A DNA stretch of 64,000 nt. It comes from Methanocella_A sp049676595 (GTDB lineage: Archaea > Halobacteriota > Methanocellia > Methanocellales > Methanocellaceae). The notes beneath the pieces are model-generated. The model was not told the DNA's origin and made no database searches. It was given only the letters and a program-made list of their open reading frames with translations. Both the position numbers and the translations under genes were made by a program. The DNA is taken from contig NZ_CP187259.1 of NCBI RefSeq assembly GCF_049676595.1, forward strand, positions 2,232,001 to 2,296,000, written 5' to 3'. This document shows, one piece after another, positions 7,099 through 15,294 of the stretch. The stretch's first letter is position 1, and every line of letters starts with the position of its first letter.

Positions 7099-8316
7099 AT
7101 GGTACTTGATACAGGAGATACAGCATGGCTGCTCATCTCGACGGCACTGGTTATGCTGATGACCCCGGGAGTAGGCTTCTTCTACGGCGGCCTGGTAAGA
7201 AGGAAGAACATAGTAAACATGATCACCCTGTCACTGGTCGCCTTCGCACTGGTCAGCCTCCAGTGGGTGCTCTTCGGCTACAGCCTGGCCTTTGCACCCG
7301 ACCTCAACGGGATGGGAATCATCGGCGGCCTCGACTACCTCGGGCTGAAGGGCGTCGGCCTGGAACCCGGCTCGGAGACAGCGACCTATCCGGCGCTCGC
7401 CTTCATGATCTTCCAGCTGGTCTTCGCAGCCGTAACGCTGGCGATCATAACGTCGGTGTTTGCGGAGAGAGTCAAGCTTAGCGCCTTCATCATCTTCGGG
7501 CTGCTCTGGACCACGCTAGTATACGATCCTCTCGCCCACTGGGTGTGGGGCGGCGGCTGGCTAATGACGCTCGGTGCCCTCGACTTTGCAGGCGGCACGG
7601 TCGTCCACATTAGCGCAGGCTTCTCGGCCCTCGCCATAGCCCTGGTCATCCGAAAGAGAGTAGGGTTCGGTAAGGATCTCATGGAGCCCAGCAACATTCC
7701 TCTGGCCCTGCTCGGAGCCTCGCTGCTCTGGTTCGGCTGGTTCGGGTTCAACGCAGGCAGCGCCCTGACAGCCAATGGGCTCGCAGCCAGCGCGTTCGTC
7801 GTGACCAACACGGCCACGGCAGCCGCAGCCCTCACCTGGATGGTGCTGAGCTGGATCAAGGGCAGGCCAGCAGCGCTCGGCTTCGCCAGCGGTGCGGTCG
7901 CAGGCCTCGTGGCCATCACCCCTGCAGCCGGCTTCGTCGACATCTTCGGCGCCATCGTCATCGGCATAGTGGCCTCGATCATCTGCTACGCAGCCATGCT
8001 CTTCAGGATCAAGAAAGGCCTGGACGAGAGCTGCGACTGCTGGTCGGTCCACGGCATGGGCGGCCTCTGGGGCGCCATCGCCACGGGTATCTTTGCCACA
8101 ACTGCCATACAGGCAAACTACAGCGGCCTGCTATACGGCAACGTCCAGCAGTTCGTCAACCAGATCATCGCCGCTGGCGTATCGGTAGGCTACGCGTTCG
8201 TCGTGACGTTCATCCTGGTGTTCATCCTGGATAAGACGATCGGCATGACGGTCAAGGAAGAGGAAGAATATGTCGGCCTGGACCTCTCGCAGCACGGAGA
8301 GCGGGCCTTCAACTAA
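7099..8316 (+). CDS. amt: ammonium transporter Amt2
   Basis: A 405-residue Amt channel, close paralogue of the protein at 4363. It has the complete first helix (GDTAWLLISTALVMLMTPG), the pore histidines in VVHISAGFSAL and SVHGMGGLWG, and the conserved tail EEEEYVGLDLSQHGERAFN through which GlnK usually regulates the channel. About eleven membrane helices are expected. ATG 7099 follows a GAGGT ribosome site and the leader ORF stop by one base. glnK2 follows after 26 bases. The strong similarity of both gene pairs shows a duplicated amt-glnK operon, with the RHH gene between the copies. Confidence 0.96.
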   Translation: MVLDTGDTAWLLISTALVMLMTPGVGFFYGGLVRRKNIVNMITLSLVAFALVSLQWVLFGYSLAFAPDLNGMGIIGGLDYLGLKGVGLEPGSETATYPALAFMIFQLVFAAVTLAIITSVFAERVKLSAFIIFGLLWTTLVYDPLAHWVWGGGWLMTLGALDFAGGTVVHISAGFSALAIALVIRKRVGFGKDLMEPSNIPLALLGASLLWFGWFGFNAGSALTANGLAASAFVVTNTATAAAALTWMVLSWIKGRPAALGFASGAVAGLVAITPAAGFVDIFGAIVIGIVASIICYAAMLFRIKKGLDESCDCWSVHGMGGLWGAIATGIFATTAIQANYSGLLYGNVQQFVNQIIAAGVSVGYAFVVTFILVFILDKTIGMTVKEEEEYVGLDLSQHGERAFN

Positions 8317-8342
8317 GTTGAAGCTTTAACTAAGGTGACAGC

Positions 8343-8672
8343 ATGAAGATGATTCAAGCCATAATCCGGCCCGAGAAGCTGGACAGCGTGAAAAAAGCCC
8401 TGGACGAAAAGGGCTTCATCGCGATGACCATCATCGACGTCAAGGGCAGAGGAGAACAGAAGGGAATCACCCTGGAATACAGGGGCAAGAAAATTGAAGT
8501 CGACTCCCTCCCGAAAGTCAAGATCGAGATGGTAGTGGAGGACAAGGATGTTGAAACTATCATATCGATCATCCGGGAGTCCGGCAGAACCGGCAAGTTC
8601 GGAGACGGCAAAATCTTCGTCCTGCCCATCGACATGGTGGCCAAAGTCAGGACCGACGAAGTCTGGAAATAA
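8343..8672 (+). CDS. glnK: PII signal protein GlnK2
   Basis: A 109-residue PII protein, similar to GlnK1 over its whole length. It has the T-loop KGRGEQKGITLEYRGKK and the TGKFGDGKIFVLP motif. As in GlnK1, residue 51 is isoleucine instead of the uridylylated tyrosine. A GGTGA site lies just before ATG 8343. Expected to form a trimer that closes Amt2 in response to 2-oxoglutarate and adenine nucleotides. A clear terminator follows at 8693-8731. Confidence 0.95.
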   Translation: MKMIQAIIRPEKLDSVKKALDEKGFIAMTIIDVKGRGEQKGITLEYRGKKIEVDSLPKVKIEMVVEDKDVETIISIIRESGRTGKFGDGKIFVLPIDMVAKVRTDEVWK

Positions 8673-8692
8673 GAGGACAAAGAGAGATAGAT

Positions 8693-8731
8693 AGGGGAGG
8701 GCCGATGCGGCTATCCCCTGTCATTATTTTT
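8693..8731 (+). terminator. terminator after glnK2
   Basis: The outer stem AGGGGA/TCCCCT (8693-8698 with 8714-8719) encloses an inner GCCG-atg-CGGC stem. It is followed by the T-rich stretch TCATTATTTTT to 8731. This is a textbook intrinsic-type structure for the amt2-glnK2 operon. Confidence 0.7.
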
Positions 8732-8792
8732 CAGCCCGTAGAAACACGAATGAAAAAGATATACGTCATTACTTTGATTATTAGTGATACTT

Positions 8793-9713
8793 ATGAGCGG
8801 CGATAAAAAAGGAACCAGAAAACCTGCCGGCAGCAAGGGCAAAATCAACCGGGACACCGCCCGGACCGGACTTTCGTCAGGACTGATCATAACGATCTTA
8901 ATCGCAGGACTATACTCAGTATTCCTGGTAGATACCAGGCTTGACACAAGCCTGCTAACCCTGATGCTATCAGCGTTCCTCGTGGCCGCTTTCCTGGTAT
9001 TCGTCTTCACGGTAAGAAGCGGAAACCACAGGCTGAAACAACAATTCAGCTCGCTGCTGTATGTGTTCGTCGGCCTCTCGCTGCTTACCCTGCTATGGGA
9101 GCTGCTGGCATACTTAAAAATAGTCGATGTCACGACGATGAGCCCTGCGATCTGGATCGCAACTGTGGGCCTAGTCAACGGCATCGCGTCGATCATTATC
9201 ATCGCAGCCATCGCAGCCCTGGAAAAGCTGAAGGCCAAAGACCTTTACCTGACCGCCGGCGATGCGAAAGTCATCCCCTTCGCGGCCGTTGCCTTTGGGC
9301 TCTGCGCCATACTGGGCGCTGGATCCACTTACTACCTGTTCGGAGGCGCTGCGCTGGGCATGGATAAGCTCGCCCCAATTGCCTTAGCTGTGCTGGTATT
9401 CGCAGCTCTGGCCAGCGTTGCAGAAGAGCTGTGGTTCCGGGGGCTGATGCTGTCGAAGATTATCCCCATACTGGGCGAATCGCGCGGCAACATATACCAG
9501 GCGTTAGTCTTCGGGGTTTTTGAGGCGGTCATGTTCTACACGCTGACCGGAGAGCTGAGCTTCATGCCGGCCATGTTCATCATCGGGGCGATGACCGGAT
9601 ACTACTGGGGCAGGGCGACCTTGAGAAGCAAGAGCCTGATCAGCCCGATGGTGCTTCACGCGGGCTTTTACCTGCTGATCCTGTTACCGATCATGACAGG
9701 CCTCGCAGCTTAA
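8793..9713 (+). CDS. CPBP/CAAX-type intramembrane protease family protein
   Basis: A 306-residue membrane protein with about eight helices after a short basic N-terminus (GDKKGTRKPAGSKGK). The C-terminal half carries the CPBP signature: EELWFRGLM (EExxxR) and, near the end, VLHAGFY (the family histidine). The usual HxxxN/D is HxxxY here, so catalysis is uncertain. Family members cleave prenylated or other membrane proteins, or protect against bacteriocins. I chose ATG 8793 over GTG 8784 because GTGAT at 8784-8788 is better read as its ribosome site, four bases upstream. Single-gene unit. Confidence 0.75.
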   Translation: MSGDKKGTRKPAGSKGKINRDTARTGLSSGLIITILIAGLYSVFLVDTRLDTSLLTLMLSAFLVAAFLVFVFTVRSGNHRLKQQFSSLLYVFVGLSLLTLLWELLAYLKIVDVTTMSPAIWIATVGLVNGIASIIIIAAIAALEKLKAKDLYLTAGDAKVIPFAAVAFGLCAILGAGSTYYLFGGAALGMDKLAPIALAVLVFAALASVAEELWFRGLMLSKIIPILGESRGNIYQALVFGVFEAVMFYTLTGELSFMPAMFIIGAMTGYYWGRATLRSKSLISPMVLHAGFYLLILLPIMTGLAA

Positions 9714-9759
9714 GTAAAAGATCTTGTAACCGGCTAAGACAACAACCCTGTGGATTTTT

Positions 9760-9782
9760 GGTCCCGCCCCCGGTGCGGGACC
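9760..9782. terminator. strong hairpin after the CPBP gene
   Basis: GGTCCCGC (9760-9767) pairs perfectly with GCGGGACC (9775-9782) across a seven-base loop, 47 bases after the CPBP stop. A short T-run precedes it rather than follows it. A transcript-end or mRNA-stabilising hairpin is plausible. The remaining stretch to 10010 is AT-rich, shows no gene, and presumably holds the promoter of the next one. Confidence 0.45.
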
Positions 9783-10010
9783 TGTAAAACTAATGAGAAA
9801 CCCGGTTCAGTTGATGAACTAAATCATATTATCAGTACAATCAACAATTTAAGGTATATTATTAAAGCAACGAGCGTTTTAGGAATTTATTCTAATTATC
9901 ATAGCATCGACAGGGTTTTTATATTCTTCTTTATTTTTAGGACAGCTATGACACATTTTCGCAGGATACATTCATTAACATACATATTAAAACGTGTGAT
10001 GGTGATACCT

Positions 10011-10175
10011 ATGGCTAGAAGAGAAGAACGTGGAGAAATGACTGTCAGAGAGGCCGGACGGAAAGGTGGAGAAACCACGAAGAAGACGCACGGCCACGAC
10101 TTCTATGTCCAGATCGGCCACAAGGGTGGACAGAAGGTCAGGGACCTGATCAACAGGGGCAGACAGCAGGAGTAA
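10011..10175 (+). CDS. small hydrophilic KGG-motif stress protein
   Basis: A 54-residue, very polar and basic protein with two glycine-lysine-glycine-glycine blocks (GRKGGETTKK and GHKGGQKVRDL). This is the pattern of GsiB/Em-like hydrophilic stress proteins, which are disordered and linked with desiccation or general stress. ATG 10011 lies four bases after a perfect GGTGAT; longer in-frame extensions upstream look non-coding. A CCGGGG-C-CCCCGG stem with a T-run ends it at 10231-10253. Function is inferred from the motif. Confidence 0.75.
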   Translation: MARREERGEMTVREAGRKGGETTKKTHGHDFYVQIGHKGGQKVRDLINRGRQQE

Positions 10176-10230
10176 TCTGCGGACTAAAAAAGTCCGGCAG
10201 ACTTGAGAAGTCCGTCCACGGGAGGTCCAG

Positions 10231-10253
10231 CCGGGGCCCCCGGACATCTTTTT
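10231..10253 (+). terminator. terminator after the KGG gene
   Basis: CCGGGG-C-CCCCGG at 10231-10243 is followed by ACATCTTTTT. A smaller GGACT-aaaaa-AGTCC hairpin lies at about 10182-10196. Together they form a likely transcript end. Confidence 0.6.
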
Positions 10254-10377
10254 AATTACAATCGGATACCACTGTTCGTTTGAGCCCAATACAAGCCATA
10301 GTTGTACATTAATAATCATGCAGCCACTGTCAACCGTTATCACATGTCATGGGTTTGCAGCACAAGCATTTCGGTAA

Positions 10378-10513
10378 CTATATATAAATGAAGAATCCTT
10401 TTTGGTGCTACCCCGGAGCCATTTGAGGGCAGATGGTATTACTTTCACCATAGTATTACTTTGCATTCATATGGTTCCAGATAGTATGCAGACTAACGCT
10501 AAATAGCACCAAA
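10378..10513 (+). promoter_or_regulatory. MFS1 promoter/leader with a 10-bp inverted repeat
   Basis: The TATA box CTATATATAAAT is at 10378-10389. TTTGGTGCTA (10401-10410) and its exact complement TAGCACCAAA (10504-10513) enclose about 93 bases and end three bases before ATG 10517. Inside lie a direct repeat GTATTACTTT (two copies, about 10436-10463) and an ATGGT...ACCAT pair. Depending on the true start of transcription this is either a DNA operator pair or a closing helix of a folded 5' leader. Confidence 0.45.
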
Positions 10514-10516
10514 CGC

Positions 10517-11797
10517 ATGATATCAATGATCAATAAAATAAGCAAGTTCAAATTACCTTCATATAACAGCCAGGTATGGATACTCTTTGCCGGCACCATT
10601 GTAGCGACCATAGGATCCAACATGGTCATGCCCTTCCTGTCGATCTACATGTACGAGCAGATGGGCGTATCGATGACAATGATTGGCCTGGCGTTCTTCA
10701 TCTCCACGGTTATGGGAGCAGTTGCCTCCTACATCGGCGGCTCGCTCGCAGACAGGGTAGGTCGTAAACCCCTGCTGATCGCAGGCCTGATTCTGCAGGT
10801 TGTAGCATATATCCTGATCGGAGCTGCCCTGAGCTTCAACGTCTCGTACTGGATAATAGTGGCCGTTTTGTCCGTGGCGTTCTTCATAGACGGGCTCTAC
10901 AGGCCTGTGCCTGACGTAATGATAGCGGATATTACCGAGCCTGAAAAGCGAGTGGAAGTATACGGCCTGATCAGGGTGGCCTTTAACATCGGAGTGGTGG
11001 TCGGCCCGGTAATGGGAGGTGTCCTGGCACTGGTTTACATGTCCTATTCCAGCATGTTTATCATCGCAGCCATAGGTACTGCAGGATACCTGCTGATAGC
11101 ACTGCTGATGCTGAAAGACACGAAACCTGCGGAAGCTTCGGAAGCGCTCCGGCTGACAGACATCATCGATGTGGCAATGGATAAGCCCTTCCTGATGTTT
11201 GCGCTGTTGAACTGCCTGCTCCTCATCCCCTACTCCCAGATGTACACATTGCTGTCAGTATACTCGTCTGCATACTTAGGCTTCAACACGGTAGCGATCG
11301 GAGGTATCTTCGCGGTCAGCGGCCTGATGGTAGCGCTGTTCCAGTTCCCGATATCCGCGGCCATCAAAAAGTACAGGATGACCTCGATGCTGGCACTGTG
11401 CTCGGTTATCTTTGCCATCGGGTTCGGCATGATCGCCGGCATCTCAAGCGTAGCTATGATCTACCTGAGCATGGTGATCATCACGCTTGCCGAAATGCTC
11501 TGGGCGCCTTCCAGCGCCGCCCTGCAGGCCAACATGTCCCCGGAAAACCGCAGGGGAAGGTATTTCGGGTTCGGCAACCTGGCAGGTTCTCTCGGATTTG
11601 CCATAGGCCCCCTCTTCGGCGGGCTCCTGAAAGATGGTATGGGTGAAAACGTCCCCGCGATGTGGCTGGTAATCGCCGGCATGTTCCTCGTCATCATGGG
11701 AGGCTTTTTCCTGCTCGGCAAAGTAGTACCCAGGGCAGCCAACCAGCCGTCGGAAAAGAAGGTGGCAATGATAGAGGTAGCGGAAACAGCCGTTTAA
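10517..11797 (+). CDS. MFS transporter, tandem copy 1
   Basis: A 426-residue major facilitator with about twelve helices. The loop 2-3 signature GGSLADRVGRKPLLIAG is clear. The N-terminus starts at ATG 10517 or 10526. It resembles drug/proton antiporters of the DHA1 type in length and signature; the substrate cannot be read from sequence. A second MFS gene of the same length follows after 12 bases and shares blocks such as YSQMYTLLSVYSS, PDVMIADITEP and RRGRYFGFGNL, so the pair arose by tandem duplication and is one operon. Confidence 0.88.
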   Translation: MISMINKISKFKLPSYNSQVWILFAGTIVATIGSNMVMPFLSIYMYEQMGVSMTMIGLAFFISTVMGAVASYIGGSLADRVGRKPLLIAGLILQVVAYILIGAALSFNVSYWIIVAVLSVAFFIDGLYRPVPDVMIADITEPEKRVEVYGLIRVAFNIGVVVGPVMGGVLALVYMSYSSMFIIAAIGTAGYLLIALLMLKDTKPAEASEALRLTDIIDVAMDKPFLMFALLNCLLLIPYSQMYTLLSVYSSAYLGFNTVAIGGIFAVSGLMVALFQFPISAAIKKYRMTSMLALCSVIFAIGFGMIAGISSVAMIYLSMVIITLAEMLWAPSSAALQANMSPENRRGRYFGFGNLAGSLGFAIGPLFGGLLKDGMGENVPAMWLVIAGMFLVIMGGFFLLGKVVPRAANQPSEKKVAMIEVAETAV

Positions 11798-11809
11798 AGA
11801 GGTGCAAGA

Positions 11810-13090
11810 ATGAACATGATATCCAGAATTAAAAAATCCATCACGTATTTCGACAGGCAGATATGGACGCTTTTCGTAGCGGACATCATAAACGTGCTGG
11901 GCACCTCGCTGGTCAACACCTTCCTGGCCATCTACATGTACACGCACATGGGCATATCCATGACTGAGGTTGGCATCGGCTTCTTCGTGGCAGCTATCAT
12001 AGGGGCCGTCGCATCGTACGTCGGCGGCTCGCTGGCCGACTCGATCGGCCGAAAAAAAATCCTCATCGCAGGCCTGGCCTGTCAGGTAGGCGTATACCTG
12101 TTGTTCAGCTACGCGCTCGATGCACAACTCTCCTTCACATACATGGTCATAGTGATGGCCATCAACGCGCTGGTAGGCAGCTTATACCGACCGATACCGG
12201 ACGTCATGGTAGCTGACGTAGTCGAGCCTTCAAAGCGAGTGGAAGCTTACGGCCTGCTTCGCATAGGTGCAAACCTCGGCTGGGTCATCGGCCCCGTCCT
12301 GGGTGGCTTTTTGCTACTCTTCATGCCGTATTCCAGCGTCTTCTATATCACGGCCCTGACCACGTTTATCTACCTGCTCATCGCCGTGTTCCTGCTGAGA
12401 GATACTAAGCCTACTGCTGTGAAACAAAAGTTGAACCTGCGGGACATCAGGTACATCCTGAGCGACAGGGTATTCCTGTTCTACTGCATACTCTGGGCGC
12501 TCATGCTGGTCCCGTACCAGCAGATGTACACGCTGCTCTCGGTGTACTCGTCCTCCTACGTAGGCTTAAACGAGTTCTGGGTGGGCGTGATCTTCGCGGA
12601 GAGCGGGATCATAGTCGTGCTAACCCAGTTCGCAGTCTCGGCGCAGGTTAAAAAGTTCAGGATGACGACGGCACTGGTGGTCTGTTGCCTGGTCTTCGCC
12701 GCAGGCTTCGGGCTGCTGGCCACTTCGAACCTGATATTCCTGCCGTTCATCGCCGTGGCGATCCTGACTGTCGCGGAGATGATCTGGTCTCCCGCTGCAG
12801 CCACATTACAGGCTAACCTGGCACCGGAAGAGCGAAGAGGAGGCTACTTCGGCTTCAGCAGCCTGTTCACCCAGATCGGCTATGCGATCGGCCCACTGTT
12901 CGGCGGAGTTCTGAAGGATTCCATGAATAACAATGTGCCTTCAATGTGGCTGGTCGTGGGGGCCATGTTTATTGTCTGCAGCTTCGGCTTCCTGCTGCTT
13001 GCCCGCATAGTGCCGGCTAAAGCGAACGGCAACCCGGTGAAGCTCTGGAAAAAGAAAGCAGAGCCGGTCTTGCAGGCGCAGAGGAAATAA
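11810..13090 (+). CDS. MFS transporter, tandem copy 2
   Basis: A 426-residue paralogue of the preceding protein, with the same signature loop (GGSLADSIGRKKILIAG) and the matching blocks YQQMYTLLSVYSS, PDVMVADVVEP and RRGGYFGFSSL. ATG 11810 lies eight bases after GAGGTG. Two equal-length, adjacent copies could work as a heterodimer or have split substrates; neither is shown by sequence. The C-terminal tail is Lys-rich. Substrate unknown. Confidence 0.88.
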   Translation: MNMISRIKKSITYFDRQIWTLFVADIINVLGTSLVNTFLAIYMYTHMGISMTEVGIGFFVAAIIGAVASYVGGSLADSIGRKKILIAGLACQVGVYLLFSYALDAQLSFTYMVIVMAINALVGSLYRPIPDVMVADVVEPSKRVEAYGLLRIGANLGWVIGPVLGGFLLLFMPYSSVFYITALTTFIYLLIAVFLLRDTKPTAVKQKLNLRDIRYILSDRVFLFYCILWALMLVPYQQMYTLLSVYSSSYVGLNEFWVGVIFAESGIIVVLTQFAVSAQVKKFRMTTALVVCCLVFAAGFGLLATSNLIFLPFIAVAILTVAEMIWSPAAATLQANLAPEERRGGYFGFSSLFTQIGYAIGPLFGGVLKDSMNNNVPSMWLVVGAMFIVCSFGFLLLARIVPAKANGNPVKLWKKKAEPVLQAQRK

Positions 13091-13126
13091 TAAAACGGAA
13101 GCACTCTGAGGTGCTTCTAATATTTA

Positions 13127-13564
13127 TCAGCCCATTGAGATGTCATCCACGCCGTGGACAGTGTCCGACATGATGGTCGTTTTTGCCGGCTTGATGCTTT
13201 CGGGTTCGGAACGGTCCAGCCGGTTACCTTTGTTCGACCAGGACATGAGGCCGCCTTTAAGCACGGTCACGTTCTTGAAGCCCAGTTGCATCAGCTTCAT
13301 AGCGGCATCGCCTTCCAGCCTGCTTTCCATCTTAGGCGATTCCTGGGCCTGGCCGGGACCGTATACGATGATATTGGCGTTCTTGTCCAGATTCCTGGCA
13401 ATGGCGTTCATCTCTCCATCGTATAACGAACATGCCCCCGGGATATGTCCTTTATAGTACTCAGTTAACTCTCTGGCATCCACTATGACATACCCACGCT
13501 CTCTGCGCCTCATCTGGTTTTGCAGGTCGTCTACGCTGATTTCCCTGATCTGCTGTGCGTACAA
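13127..13564 (-). CDS. rhodanese-fold protein lacking the catalytic cysteine
   Basis: A 145-residue rhodanese-like domain: VIVDARELTEYYKGHIPGACSL matches the first half of the fold and LMQLGFKNVTVLKGGLMSW the end. The active-site loop, normally starting with cysteine, reads VYGPGQAQES, so sulfur transfer is unlikely and a binding role is more plausible. I chose TTG 13564 because GGTGAT lies four bases before it; the longer start at 13588 would need that site to be coding. A TATA box (TTTATATAAA) lies about 35 bases upstream on this strand. Confidence 0.75.
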   Translation of the reverse strand: MYAQQIREISVDDLQNQMRRRERGYVIVDARELTEYYKGHIPGACSLYDGEMNAIARNLDKNANIIVYGPGQAQESPKMESRLEGDAAMKLMQLGFKNVTVLKGGLMSWSNKGNRLDRSEPESIKPAKTTIMSDTVHGVDDISMG

Positions 13565-13737
13565 GTTAATCACCAGAGCAGCGTACAAGGGTGGTTTATA
13601 TAAAAATAACTATGAGAAAGGAAGATCATTTTTTGGCGGATTGAGAATATTATCGGAATAAGCCACCCGTCATATATGGTAGCACTACTCCGGCGCTACT
13701 GCCTCAGCCTGGCCTTCAAGCGAAATCCAGCTTCACG

Positions 13738-14076
13738 TCACTTATTACTCTCCAGAGGATTACCCTGCTCCTGCCATTCCTGAATGCCGCCTTTGTAATC
13801 CCATACGTTCCTGAAGCCTTTCCTTAGAAATGCCTTGGCTGCTGCTGTACTGGCAGTGCACTGGTAGCTGCCGCAGTACGTGATGACATCAAGATCCCGG
13901 CTGTAGTTGTCCGCCAGCTGATCGACCTCCTCTGCAGGGATCGGTATAGCTCCGGGAATGTGCGACGAATCGTAAGAATCTGCGCCCCGCGCATCCGCAA
14001 GGATGAAGGGCTTCTCCTGCTTCATCCGGCTTTTCAGCTCATCTATTGACATCCGCCTGACCTCAAGTTCCTGCAT
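13738..14076 (-). CDS. rhodanese sulfurtransferase domain protein
   Basis: A 112-residue single rhodanese domain. ILADARGADSYDSSHIPGA is the CH2A region, cysteine 68 in ITYCGSYQC opens the active-site loop, and RNVWDYKGGIQEW closes the fold. The cysteine can carry a persulfide; a second cysteine lies five residues on. Length is normal for a single-domain protein. The neighbouring rhodanese at 13127 lacks this cysteine, so only this copy should be an active transferase. The partner is unknown. Confidence 0.85.
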   Translation of the reverse strand: MQELEVRRMSIDELKSRMKQEKPFILADARGADSYDSSHIPGAIPIPAEEVDQLADNYSRDLDVITYCGSYQCTASTAAAKAFLRKGFRNVWDYKGGIQEWQEQGNPLESNK

Positions 14077-14241
14077 TTTAGATCACAGATAGAACCACTC
14101 CCCGGATTTTTAATAAGATTACGTCCACATTCCGCAAGGTTCGTTGATAATTGCCGGTCCAATCAGGCTACAGTATTTTATTACGCCGTGTATTTATATA
14201 TTAAAAGATTGATTCTAATTCAGTATTGGTCGGGTGAAATG

Positions 14242-14472
14242 ATGTTCGTCGAAAACAGCCAGGATAATAAAGACATTTGTATGCAGTACTGCGGCTCGTG
14301 CCCGAGCTTCAACAAGGAAGGAGGTAAGCTGCTTTTTTGCTCCAGAGGTAACATCGCAAAGAACATCGAGAGAAAGGGATGCAAGTGTGGTATGTGCCCG
14401 GTAGCCATCCAGCATAAGCTCGACGGAGGCTACTACTGTATCCACGGCAACCTGGATACGCTGATCGATTGA
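14242..14472 (+). CDS. DUF2769 cysteine-rich protein
   Basis: A 76-residue protein with nine cysteines in the order expected for archaeal DUF2769: CMQYCGSCPSF, LLFCSRG, GCKCGMCPV and YYCIHG. The pattern suggests a metal or Fe-S site; no function is established for the family to my knowledge. ATG 14242 is preferred over 14239 and 14188 because GGTGA (14233-14237) lies four bases upstream. It is convergent with the radical SAM gene, nine bases apart. Confidence 0.8.
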   Translation: MFVENSQDNKDICMQYCGSCPSFNKEGGKLLFCSRGNIAKNIERKGCKCGMCPVAIQHKLDGGYYCIHGNLDTLID

Positions 14473-14481
14473 GCCTAAAGG

Positions 14482-15285
14482 CTAAAGGCCCTGCTCGCAG
14501 GCGATTCCTGCTTCAGAGCACAGCCTGAATATTTTTTCCTTAACCTTATGATACCAGAGGGTATCCGCACATGTTACTCCGCACGTACGGCCTGTCAACC
14601 CGGATAGCTCCTTCAATGGTGCCTGCATAGCCTCACTTAATCCCGGCTTCAGGCGAAGCGGATCGATAAGAATGCGTGAGCTTCCCGCAGCCTTGATCGC
14701 TTCGACCGTTTCGAGGATATTATCTTCAGTGATAATGCCAGGGATGATCGGCCCTATAAATGCCCATGTCGGGACACCGTTTTCCGATAGTTCTCTCATT
14801 GCCCTGAGCCGTTCACTGGCAACTGTAGCCCCCGGCTCCAGCACCCGGGAGATTCGGTCATCATTGGTAGTAATAGTAAAGCCCACTTCTTTCTTCCGGA
14901 ACTGCGAGATCAGGTCAAGGTCCCGCAGTACAAGAGCAGACTTCGTCTGAATGCATACCGGAAAGTTCTTAGCGAGCAACACTTCGAGACAGCTTCTGGT
15001 CAACCGCAGTTTCTTTTCCAGCGGCTGGTAGGGATCGGTGACCGTGCTGATGCCGACGGTGCCCGGCTGGAACTTCCGGGCCTCTTTCTCCAGAACGACC
15101 GGTATGTTAATTTTCGCCTGCACGAAAGAACCCCAGGGCTCGGTACCACCATAGTGCAACGTCGAGGGGGCATAGCAATAGCTGCAGGCATGCTCACAGC
15201 CAGTATACGGATTTAAGGAATAGTCCAGCCCCGGCAGCGAGGACTTGCTTAGAGCGGTTTTACAGTTGATCTCTCCGTACTTCAT
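14482..15285 (-). CDS. radical SAM protein of the spore photoproduct lyase-like family
   Basis: A 267-residue radical SAM enzyme. The cluster motif CEHACSYCYAPS (CxxxCxxC, near residue 30) follows NPYTGC, typical of the COG1533 'DNA repair photolyase' group. Later motifs GISTVTDPYQPLEKK and FTITTNDD fit this group. The family name comes from relation to spore photoproduct lyase, but its archaeal substrates are not proven. It starts nine bases after the stop of the NreA gene on the same strand, so the two form an operon, which favours a DNA-repair role. Confidence 0.85.
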   Translation of the reverse strand: MKYGEINCKTALSKSSLPGLDYSLNPYTGCEHACSYCYAPSTLHYGGTEPWGSFVQAKINIPVVLEKEARKFQPGTVGISTVTDPYQPLEKKLRLTRSCLEVLLAKNFPVCIQTKSALVLRDLDLISQFRKKEVGFTITTNDDRISRVLEPGATVASERLRAMRELSENGVPTWAFIGPIIPGIITEDNILETVEAIKAAGSSRILIDPLRLKPGLSEAMQAPLKELSGLTGRTCGVTCADTLWYHKVKEKIFRLCSEAGIACEQGL

Positions 15286-15294
15286 GGCAATCCC

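Noticed and set aside
9750..10010. 87-codon N-terminal extension of the KGG protein
   Set aside because: It crosses a hairpin and AT-rich promoter sequence; ATG 10011 has an ideal GGTGAT site.
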